From Candidatus Saganbacteria bacterium (GTDB lineage Bacteria > Margulisbacteria > WOR-1 > O2-12-FULL-45-9 > XYB2-FULL-48-7), in the NCBI GenBank assembly GCA_020051815.1, contig JAGVQF010000028.1, forward strand, positions 1 through 5,489: 5,489 bases of DNA, in the 5' to 3' direction. The position numbers and the translations under genes were made by a program. Below, piece by piece: positions 1 through 4,263 of the stretch. Position 1 is the stretch's first letter, and the number at the start of each line of letters is the position of its first letter. The notes below the pieces were generated by a model. That model was given only the letters and a program-made list of their open reading frames with translations, was not told the DNA's origin and made no database searches.

Positions 1-1
1 A

Positions 2-229
2 TCCCTCGTCGATAAACCCGAAGCCATTGAGATCAGCGAAACCCAAAATGAAGTTGCCACGATCATCGAGATCAGAACGGCGCCCGAAGATGCCGGCAAA
101 GTCATCGGCCGCGAAGGCCGCATCGCCAACGCGATCAGGGCCATCGTTAAAGCCGCTTCAGCCAAACAGCAGAAAAGAGTCTCGGTCGAGATAATGACGG
201 AAGACAAACCCCTCGACTCGTCCCGATGA
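2..229 (+). CDS. khpA: KH-domain RNA-binding protein KhpA (YlqC family), 5' end cut by window
   Basis: Reading from base 2 gives 75 residues ending at TGA 227-229. The start lies outside the window; by comparison with the usual length of about 76-81 aa, roughly 10-15 N-terminal residues are missing. The visible part carries the KH hallmark VIGREGRIA, with the GxxG loop GREG at visible residues 36-39, followed by an Ala-rich helix and a final VSVEI strand. KhpA proteins are small cytoplasmic RNA chaperones that often pair with KhpB and are usually encoded next to rpsP and trmD, which fits the downstream genes. The family normally ends soon after the last strand. Here the tail continues as KPLDSSR, partly encoded by a perfect hairpin that also contains the stop codon, so the C-terminus looks extended by a repeat. 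The family assignment is firm; the RNA targets are unknown. Confidence 0.93.
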   Translation, partial: SLVDKPEAIEISETQNEVATIIEIRTAPEDAGKVIGREGRIANAIRAIVKAASAKQQKRVSVEIMTEDKPLDSSR

Positions 230-237
230 ATCGGGAC
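220..237. repeat. Perfect 8-bp hairpin spanning the khpA stop codon
   Basis: GTCCCGAT (220-227) and ATCGGGAC (230-237) are exact reverse complements around a 2-nt centre. The khpA stop TGA occupies 227-229. No U-tract follows; the next bases are TTGCTCGGGG, so this is not an intrinsic terminator. It lies just upstream of the ylqD ribosome site and may be a dispersed palindromic repeat or an mRNA-stabilising stem. Only one copy is visible in this window. Confidence 0.6.
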
Positions 238-264
238 TTGCTCGGGGTAAAGGGGGCAAAATAA

Positions 265-687
265 ATGGCGGAAAGATCGATCGAATTAAAACGTGTCGTG
301 ATGGTCAAGGCGATCGTGACCGAGGCATTTAAAGCAAACCTGGTCAAAGAACTGGAGCGGGCGACCGGCAATGTCGACGCCCAGATCAACCAGATGGAAA
401 CCCAGAGCAAGGGCTATCTCGAAGACCTCAAGAAAAAAGGCCTGATGCAAAAAGCCGCGGCTTTTAAACACCAATTGGACGAAGAGCGAGCCAGGCAGTC
501 CGCCTCAAAGGCCGACCTCATGATGAAGATCGAAGAAGCCAAACGTCTCCAGGTCGGCTCCGAATTCGTCCAGGGGCCGCTCGAAGGGCCGGTCGATGTC
601 AGTGTCGGCGACAACCTCTACAAGAAAGTCGGCGGCGCCGAGATCATCGTCAAGGACGGGGTCATCCAGGAACTCCGCGGCGTTTAA
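265..687 (+). CDS. ylqD: YlqD family protein (function unknown)
   Basis: This 140-aa protein matches the YlqD family in layout. A short N-terminal strand segment (ELKRVVMVKAIVTE, about residues 7-20) leads into a charged, probably coiled-coil helix (about 22-95, rich in Glu, Lys and Gln). A small C-terminal beta domain follows (about 98-140), with VGDNLYKK and the closing AEIIVKDGVIQELR typical of YlqD proteins. There is no signal peptide or membrane segment, so it is probably cytoplasmic. The ATG is preceded by AAAGGGGG (249-256) at a spacing of 8 nt, which supports this start. It sits between khpA and trmD; in Bacillus ylqD also lies there but is followed by rimM, which is absent here. The biochemical role is not established in the family; context suggests ribosome or RNA biology. 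Confidence 0.85.
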   Translation: MAERSIELKRVVMVKAIVTEAFKANLVKELERATGNVDAQINQMETQSKGYLEDLKKKGLMQKAAAFKHQLDEERARQSASKADLMMKIEEAKRLQVGSEFVQGPLEGPVDVSVGDNLYKKVGGAEIIVKDGVIQELRGV

Positions 688-689
688 GC

Positions 690-1412
690 TTGCGCTTCGA
701 CATCCTCACGCTGTTCCCTGAAATGTTTCAGGGACCGCTCGATGAAAGCCTCCTCAAAAAAGCCCGAGACAAGGGCCTCTTAGACATTAACCTCGTCAAT
801 ATCAGGGACTTTGCCGATGACAAGCACAAAACAGCTGATGATTCGCCTTACGGCGGCGGCGCCGGCATGGTCATGAAGGTTGATGTGATCGCAAAAGCCC
901 TGTCACGGGTCGCGGGTCACGGGTCGCGAGTCATTTTGTTATGCCCTACTGGTAAGCTGCTGACCCAGGAAAAAGTTAAAGAGCTGGCTCAACTGAAACA
1001 GCTAACTCTTCTCTGCGGACATTACGAGGGCATTGATGAGCGGATAAGGGGAATGGTCGACGAAGAGATCTCGATCGGCGATTATGTCCTGACCGGCGGA
1101 GAGTTGCCGGCCATGGTCCTGATCGATGCCGTCGCCCGTCACATCCCCGGCGTGGTCAAAGAGGCAGAATCGGTGAAAAAAGATTCGTTTTACGAAGGAT
1201 TACTCGATCATCCAAGTTATACTAAGCCGGAAGAGTTTGAGGGAAAGAAAGTCCCCGATGTTTTGACCTCCGGCCATCACAAAGAGATCGACCGCTGGCG
1301 AAGGAAAGAATCCTTAAAGAAAACTCTTTATCGGCGGCCGGATCTTTTAGCAAAATTTACGCCGAGCGCAGAAGACCGTTCACTTTTGAATGAGATTATG
1401 CAGAATGATTAG
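690..1412 (+). CDS. trmD: tRNA (guanine-37-N1)-methyltransferase TrmD
   Basis: TrmD uses S-adenosylmethionine to methylate N1 of G37 next to the anticodon, preventing +1 frameshifting; it is a dimeric cytoplasmic SPOUT enzyme. The 240-aa product opens with RFDILTLFPEMF and carries the family signatures in order: YGGGAGM (54-60), ILLCPTG (82-88), CGHYEGIDER (109-118), IGDYVLTGGELPAM (129-142), R150, and DSF at 165-167 followed by GLLDHPSYTKP. By family comparison R150 and D165 correspond to the catalytic Arg/Asp pair. The C-terminal tRNA-binding part contains SGHHKEIDRWRRKESL. The start is TTG, 2 nt after the ylqD stop, with only a distant AGGA (668-671), so translation is probably coupled to ylqD. 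Residues 72-81 (SRVAGHGSRV) are encoded by a 7-nt tandem repeat, although overall length is normal. No rimM precedes it. Confidence 0.98.
   Translation: MRFDILTLFPEMFQGPLDESLLKKARDKGLLDINLVNIRDFADDKHKTADDSPYGGGAGMVMKVDVIAKALSRVAGHGSRVILLCPTGKLLTQEKVKELAQLKQLTLLCGHYEGIDERIRGMVDEEISIGDYVLTGGELPAMVLIDAVARHIPGVVKEAESVKKDSFYEGLLDHPSYTKPEEFEGKKVPDVLTSGHHKEIDRWRRKESLKKTLYRRPDLLAKFTPSAEDRSLLNEIMQND
903..930. repeat. Heptanucleotide tandem array inside trmD (4 units)
   Basis: Four consecutive 7-nt units alternate TCACGGG (903-909, 917-923) with TCGCGGG (910-916) and a variant TCGCGAG (924-930). Equivalently it is a 14-bp tandem duplication with one mismatch. It is in frame within trmD and encodes SRVAGHGSRV, in the variable stretch between the YGGGAGM loop and the ILLCPTG strand. 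Related 7-nt periodicity occurs at 1843-1884 and 2041-2090. Confidence 0.8.
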
Positions 1413-1419
1413 TCCGAAA

Positions 1420-1478
1420 CCCCACACTGAAGTGTGGGGAATAAGTGCCAAAATAATTCCCCATACTTTAGTATGGGG
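1420..1478. repeat. Paired-palindrome (REPIN-like) element, copy 1
   Basis: Two perfect 20-bp palindromes, CCCCACACTGAAGTGTGGGG (1420-1439) and CCCCATACTTTAGTATGGGG (1459-1478), are separated by 19 nt. Including the inner AAT/ATT bases, the two halves (1420-1442 and 1456-1478) are also inverted repeats of each other with three differences, so the element can fold as two short hairpins or one long one. It fills most of the trmD-SPOUT gap and ends 14 nt before the next start codon. There is no U-tract. A near-identical copy lies at 3765-3811. The architecture resembles REPINs or small MITEs; no mobilising transposase is in the window. Confidence 0.85.
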
Positions 1479-1492
1479 ATTCAGGATTATAT

Positions 1493-2050
1493 ATGGCTAA
1501 CGTCTATATCGCCCTTTTACATCATCCCGTCTACAACAAACGCAAGGACATTGTGACGACCTCGATCACCGGCTTTGACCTGCACGATATCGCGCGCTCG
1601 GCCATCACTTTTGGCGTTAAGAAGTATTTTGTGGTCAATCCTTTGCCGGCCCAGCGCGAATTTGCCAACCGGATCTTTGATTTTTGGATGGATGAGGGGA
1701 GCCAGGTATTCAATTGGACGCGGGCGGAGGCCTTTAAGCTGGTTTCGATCAAGGCGACATTAGAAGAAGCGATTGATGAAGTGACGAGGGAGGAGGGGAG
1801 GCGGCCGAAGATAATAGCGACTTCGGCGAAAGCAGAGGGGAAGAGAGTAGAGAGTAGAGAATTGAAAGTAGAAATCAGGGACTCGAATGATCCGTACCTT
1901 ATCCTGTTCGGCACCGGCTGGGGCATGACCGACGAACTGTTAGAAAAAGCCGACGTTATCCTTGAGCCGATCAACGGCCAAACCGACTACAACCATTTGT
2001 CAGTTCGCTCCGCAACTGCTATAATACTATATAGGTTGTTGGGGGATTAG
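1493..2050 (+). CDS. SPOUT-class RNA methyltransferase (TrmD-like, Methyltrn_RNA_4 type)
   Basis: This 185-aa protein is a second SPOUT methyltransferase, distinct from TrmD. The N-terminus [15 protein letters not shown], then [20 protein letters not shown] (30-48), the AdoMet-binding trefoil-knot segment [13 protein letters not shown] (138-150) and ADVILEPI...[10 protein letters not shown] (153-174) match a family usually annotated only as RNA methyltransferase. AdoMet-dependent RNA methylation is inferred from the fold; the target nucleotide is unknown. ATG 1493 has AGGA at 1483-1486 with 6-nt spacing, just beyond the paired-palindrome element. Residues about 117-130 ([14 protein letters not shown]) are encoded by a 7-nt repeat array and sit just before the knot. 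The 3' end contains a promoter for rplS. Being beside trmD suggests a role in tRNA or rRNA modification, but it does not replace TrmD, which is intact. Confidence 0.88.
   Translation: MANVYIALLHHPVYNKRKDIVTTSITGFDLHDIARSAITFGVKKYFVVNPLPAQREFANRIFDFWMDEGSQVFNWTRAEAFKLVSIKATLEEAIDEVTREEGRRPKIIATSAKAEGKRVESRELKVEIRDSNDPYLILFGTGWGMTDELLEKADVILEPINGQTDYNHLSVRSATAIILYRLLGD
1843..1884. repeat. Degenerate heptanucleotide array inside the SPOUT gene (about 6 units)
   Basis: Successive 7-nt units begin at 1843, 1850, 1857, 1864, 1871 and 1878: GAGAGTA twice, then GAGAATT, GAAAGTA, GAAATCA and GGGACTC. The period is exact and the units degrade progressively. Because 7 is not a multiple of 3, the reading frame shifts through the unit, giving the charged segment around [14 protein letters not shown]. 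The array is purine-rich on the coding strand, like the leader array at 2041-2090. Confidence 0.7.
1997..2025 (+). promoter_or_regulatory. Predicted sigma-70 promoter for rplS
   Basis: TTGTCA (1997-2002, 5 of 6 to consensus) and TATAAT (2020-2025, perfect) are spaced by exactly 17 nt. It lies in the last codons of the SPOUT gene and points at rplS, predicting transcription from about 2032 and a leader of about 134 nt. This would let rplS-lepB-rnhB be expressed independently of trmD. Confidence 0.7.
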
Positions 2051-2150
2051 GGGACTGGGATTTGGAGATTTGGGAAATGGGGGATTGGGGTCGCAAATAT
2101 CCCAATTCACAAATATCCAAACCCTAATTACCAAATATCCCAATATCCAA
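2041..2150. repeat. Inverted G-rich / C-rich short-period repeats in the rplS leader
   Basis: From 2041 to 2090 runs of G recur about every 7-8 nt (starts near 2043, 2050, 2057, 2064, 2072, 2079 and 2087), with units such as GGGATTA, GGGGACT and GGGATTT. From 2094 to 2150 the opposite composition appears, with CAAATATCC at 2094-2102, 2110-2118 and 2132-2140 plus CAATATCC at 2141-2148. The two halves are roughly reverse-complementary, so the leader RNA could form a long imperfect stem, and the G half alone has quadruplex potential. This fills the 115-nt gap before rplS. I do not recognise the known L19 leader motif in it. Confidence 0.7.
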
Positions 2151-2165
2151 AGAAAGAGGGAAAAA

Positions 2166-2552
2166 ATGGGTTTCATCGAAGATATCGAAAACGGACAAAA
2201 GAAAAAAACTTTGCCTAAGTTCAAGGTTGGGGACACGGTCAAGGTTTTTTCGAAAATAGTCGAAGGCGGCAAGGAAAGAGTCCAGGGCTTTGAAGGGATC
2301 GTTTTGAAGCGGACCGGCGGCAGCGTCCGCGAGAACTTCACCGTGCGCAAGATCGTCCAGGGGATCGGCGTCGAGCGGACCTTCCCCGTGCATTCGCCCA
2401 AAGTCGAACGGATCGAACTGCTGCGCGCCGGCAAAGTGCGCCGCGCCAAGCTCAATTATTTAAGAAAGAGGATCGGCAGCCGCGCCACGAAAGTTGACGA
2501 AATGGCTATGACCATGGGAGAGCAGGAAAGTGCCGCGGCGCCTGCTCAATAG
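2166..2552 (+). CDS. rplS: 50S ribosomal protein L19
   Basis: L19 is a large-subunit protein at the 30S-50S interface. The product (128 aa from ATG 2166) shows the family signatures: [19 protein letters not shown], a loop with [12 protein letters not shown], then [30 protein letters not shown] and [14 protein letters not shown]. The frame is open back to an upstream ATG at 2070, but those 32 codons come from the repeat-filled leader. ATG 2166 has an adjacent purine-rich AAAGAGGG site (2153-2160) and gives the standard L19 N-terminus, so it is preferred. L19 usually ends soon after the RIG motif. Here about 16 Ala/Glu/Met-rich residues follow, and their DNA carries the lepB ribosome site and start. 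A promoter at 1997-2025 probably drives it. It overlaps lepB by 23 nt. Confidence 0.97.
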   Translation: MGFIEDIENGQKKKTLPKFKVGDTVKVFSKIVEGGKERVQGFEGIVLKRTGGSVRENFTVRKIVQGIGVERTFPVHSPKVERIELLRAGKVRRAKLNYLRKRIGSRATKVDEMAMTMGEQESAAAPAQ

Positions 2553-3057
2553 CTGGCTCTTTGACTGGGGCGAGACGATCGTCGTCGCCCTCGTCCTGGC
2601 CCTTATCATCCGCGCTTTTTTCCTGCAGGTTTTTTGGATCCCTTCCGGCTCAATGGAGCCCACACTTGATATCAGCGACCGCATCGTGGTCAACAAGGTC
2701 GTTTATAATTTCCGCCCGCCCGCCCGCTTTGAAATTGTCGTCTTCCGCGCCGTGCCGGCCATGGGAGCGGAAAAGAAAGACCTGATCAAGCGATTGGTCG
2801 GCCTGCCCGGAGAGACTCTGGAAGTTAAGGACGGCGTCATCAATATCAACGGCCAGCCGGCCTTCGAAACCCACCCCATGAACCAGGATTACGCCAACTT
2901 TGGCCCCATCGAGATCCCTGCCGATTCTTATTTTGTCATGGGCGACAACCGTCCCGCTTCGGCCGACAGCCGTTACTGGGGTTTTCTGCCCAGGAAGAAC
3001 GTCATCGGCAAAACTTTTCTGCGCATCTGGCCGCTCACCAAATTCGGCTTGATCTAA
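2530..3057 (+). CDS. lepB: Signal peptidase I
   Basis: This membrane-anchored serine protease removes signal peptides from secreted preproteins at the outer face of the cytoplasmic membrane. The 175-aa product has one N-terminal transmembrane segment (about residues 15-35), then PSGSMEPTL with catalytic Ser41, the general base Lys87 in [12 protein letters not shown], and the conserved [11 protein letters not shown] (138-148) followed by YWGFLP. It is a short, Gram-positive-style enzyme with a single anchor. The start is GTG 2530, inside the 3' end of rplS (23-nt overlap in another frame), with GGGAG at 2516-2520 and AGGA at 2524-2527 upstream. Coupled translation with rplS is likely. The stop is 9 nt before rnhB. 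All key residues are present. Confidence 0.97.
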   Translation: MPRRLLNSWLFDWGETIVVALVLALIIRAFFLQVFWIPSGSMEPTLDISDRIVVNKVVYNFRPPARFEIVVFRAVPAMGAEKKDLIKRLVGLPGETLEVKDGVININGQPAFETHPMNQDYANFGPIEIPADSYFVMGDNRPASADSRYWGFLPRKNVIGKTFLRIWPLTKFGLI

Positions 3058-3066
3058 CCCTTCGCT

Positions 3067-3678
3067 ATGCTCTCAAACGCCTACGAGAGAAAACTTGCCC
3101 GCCAGGGTTTCAAGTTGATCGCCGGCGTTGATGAGGTCGGCCGGGGACCCTTAGCCGGCCCGATCGTCGCGGCGGCCGTTATTTTACCGCTCAAATTTTC
3201 GCTCCCCGGTTTGAATGATTCAAAAAAACTGACCGCCCAACAGCGAGAGCGCCTGTATGGCCAGATCAAAGAAACCGCCTTGTGTATCGGCATCGCCCTG
3301 ATCGGCCATAAAATGATCGACCGGATCAATATCGGCCAGGCCAACCTGCTGGTCCTCAAACTAGCGGTCAAAAAACTCAAGATCGCGCCGGAATATTTGA
3401 TGGTCGACGGCGGTCGCAACCGGATCGCCGATCCGGTCGCGCAGATCGGCATCTCCGGGGGAGATCGAAAATGCGCCTCGATCGCCGCCGCCTCGATCAT
3501 TGCCAAAGTGACCCGCGACCGGCTAATGATAAAATATCACGTGAAGTATCCGCGCTACGGTTTTGACCGGCACATGGGCTACGGGACAAAAGAGCACATG
3601 AAAAAACTTATGAAGCATGGCCCGTGCCCGATTCACCGGCGCTCGTTTGAGCCAGTGACTTTAGCCCTCATCCGCTAA
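3067..3678 (+). CDS. rnhB: Ribonuclease HII
   Basis: RNase HII cuts the RNA strand of RNA/DNA hybrids and nicks 5' of single ribonucleotides misincorporated in DNA. The 203-aa product has the complete type-2 set: GVDEVGRGPLAGP (Asp22, Glu23), LNDSKKL (49-55), YLMVDGG (Asp114), and GGDRKCASIAAASIIAKVTRD (131-151) with Asp151. These four acidic residues correspond to the DEDD metal-binding site of the family. The C-terminal part YPRYGFDRHMGYGTKEH followed by HRRSFEPV is also typical. It begins 9 nt after lepB without a clear Shine-Dalgarno, so it probably depends on readthrough or coupled translation from lepB. The next promoter begins only 12 nt after its stop, and no terminator separates it from hup. 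Confidence 0.98.
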   Translation: MLSNAYERKLARQGFKLIAGVDEVGRGPLAGPIVAAAVILPLKFSLPGLNDSKKLTAQQRERLYGQIKETALCIGIALIGHKMIDRINIGQANLLVLKLAVKKLKIAPEYLMVDGGRNRIADPVAQIGISGGDRKCASIAAASIIAKVTRDRLMIKYHVKYPRYGFDRHMGYGTKEHMKKLMKHGPCPIHRRSFEPVTLALIR

Positions 3679-3690
3679 CGCTTGCTCCGC

Positions 3691-3719
3691 TTGACTTCGC
3701 CAGCGGCCGGCCTTATAAT
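3691..3719 (+). promoter_or_regulatory. Strong predicted sigma-70 promoter for hup
   Basis: TTGACT (3691-3696) and TATAAT (3714-3719) are separated by exactly 17 nt, nearly the ideal housekeeping promoter. Transcription would start near 3726, giving hup a leader of about 123 nt that contains overlapping hairpins. Confidence 0.85.
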
Positions 3720-3744
3720 CTTTTCGGTTAAGTCTGGATAAGTA

Positions 3745-3771
3745 TGTGGGAGTTACTGGCGTAACCCCACA
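3745..3771 (+). promoter_or_regulatory. Leader hairpin upstream of hup, exclusive with the next palindrome
   Basis: TGTGGG-A-GTTAC (3745-3756) pairs with GTAACCCCACA (3761-3771) around a TGGC loop: an 11-bp stem with one bulged A (3751). Its 3' arm overlaps the 5' arm of the palindrome at 3765-3784, so the two stems cannot form together. It lies about 20 nt after the predicted transcription start. Pairing is read from the sequence; a regulatory role is inference. Confidence 0.5.
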
Positions 3772-3811
3772 CTAAAGTGTGGGGAATTATTCCCCATACT
3801 TCAGTATGGGG
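3765..3811. repeat. Paired-palindrome (REPIN-like) element, copy 2
   Basis: Palindromes CCCCACACTAAAGTGTGGGG (3765-3784) and CCCCATACTTCAGTATGGGG (3792-3811) are separated by 7 nt (AATTATT). The order and the C/T variants match copy 1 at 1420-1478, but the spacer is 12 nt shorter. The two halves, each with an inner AAT/ATT, are inverted repeats of each other around a single central base (3788). It lies in the predicted hup leader, 37 nt before the start codon. No target-site duplication is evident. Confidence 0.85.
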
Positions 3812-3848
3812 TTCCATAAACTGAAAATAATAAGGGGGTGAATCAAGA

Positions 3849-4121
3849 ATGAATAAACAAGAACTGTGCGCGCAGATCGCCAAGACGAATAAAGTTTCCA
3901 AAACCGCGGCCATGAACATGCTGGACACGACTTTCAACGCCATCGAGACCTCGCTCAAGAAAGGGCAGGAGGTCCGCCTGGTCGGTTTTGGCTCCTGGAA
4001 GAAGGTCCGCCGCAAAGCCCGCCCCGGCCGCAATCCGCAGACCGGCAAGAAACTAACGATCCCGGCCCGCAATGTCGCCAAATTCAACATGGGCCAGCAC
4101 CTCTTCGATCAACTGAACTAG
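3849..4121 (+). CDS. hup: HU-family DNA-binding protein
   Basis: HU proteins are small dimeric nucleoid proteins that bend and compact DNA. The 90-aa product has normal family length: an N-terminal helical dimerisation part (1-40, MNKQELCAQIAKTNKVSK), the beta core EVRLVGFGSWKK (41-52) and the DNA-embracing arm RPGRNPQTGKKLTIPA (58-73), with Pro63 at the intercalating tip position. VAKFNMGQHL closes the protein. GFGSW replaces the commoner GFGTF. IHF is less likely given the HU-like arm and single gene. ATG 3849 has a strong AGGGGGTG site (3833-3840) at 8-nt spacing. It forms its own unit: a near-consensus promoter (3691-3719), a structured leader, and tandem terminators after the stop. The symbol is generic. 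Confidence 0.96.
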   Translation: MNKQELCAQIAKTNKVSKTAAMNMLDTTFNAIETSLKKGQEVRLVGFGSWKKVRRKARPGRNPQTGKKLTIPARNVAKFNMGQHLFDQLN

Positions 4122-4128
4122 TTTATTT

Positions 4129-4172
4129 CCCCGCTCTTTCTTTAATTCTATAGAAAGGGCGGGGTTTCTTTT
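4129..4172 (+). terminator. Intrinsic terminator of hup
   Basis: CCCCGCTCTTTCT (4129-4141) pairs with AGAAAGGGCGGGG (4152-4164): 13 pairs including one G-U wobble, with a 10-nt loop. It is followed by TTTCTTTT (4165-4172). It begins 7 nt after the hup stop, a classic rho-independent terminator. Confidence 0.93.
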
Positions 4173-4176
4173 CCTC

Positions 4177-4201
4177 AACCGGCGAAATTTCGCCGGTTTT
4201 T
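4177..4201 (+). terminator. Second hairpin with U-run (tandem terminator)
   Basis: AACCGGCGAAA and TTTCGCCGGTT form a perfect 22-bp palindrome (4177-4198), continuing into further Ts to 4201. It lies 4 nt after the first terminator's U-tract and probably acts as a backup stop separating hup from yraN. Confidence 0.7.
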
Positions 4202-4212
4202 ACCCCCTCAAG

Positions 4213-4233
4213 CCCTTCGCAAGCTCTGGGTGA
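4213..4233. repeat. Possible dispersed repeat upstream of yraN
   Basis: CCCTTCGCAAGCTC followed by TGGGTGA resembles a short palindrome-like repeat (CCCTTCGACAAGCTC then AGGGTGA) that I recall being scattered in many bacterial genomes. The resemblance is from memory and only one copy is present here. No convincing promoter is visible between the tandem terminators and yraN. Confidence 0.35.
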
Positions 4234-4263
4234 ACGTGGCAATAAGATTGCTTGTCTGCCGGC

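Noticed and set aside
1420..1478. Paired palindromes as an intrinsic terminator after trmD
   Set aside because: Neither stem is followed by a U-tract on either strand, and the same element lies in the hup leader downstream of a promoter.
1531..1974. Minus-strand frame of 147 codons opposite the SPOUT gene
   Set aside because: It lies wholly antisense to a well-recognised gene, is Ser/Leu-rich and has no supporting start signals; the other minus-strand frames (147-410, 414-614, 2027-2455, 3081-3506, 3728-4090) fail likewise.
2070..2165. Upstream in-frame extension of rplS from ATG 2070
   Set aside because: The 32 extra codons are translated leader repeat, unlike any L19 N-terminus; ATG 2166 has a purine-rich site and gives the family-typical start.
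1420..3811. Palindromes as CRISPR repeats
   Set aside because: Only two pairs about 2.3 kb apart with 7- and 19-nt spacers; no array and no cas genes.
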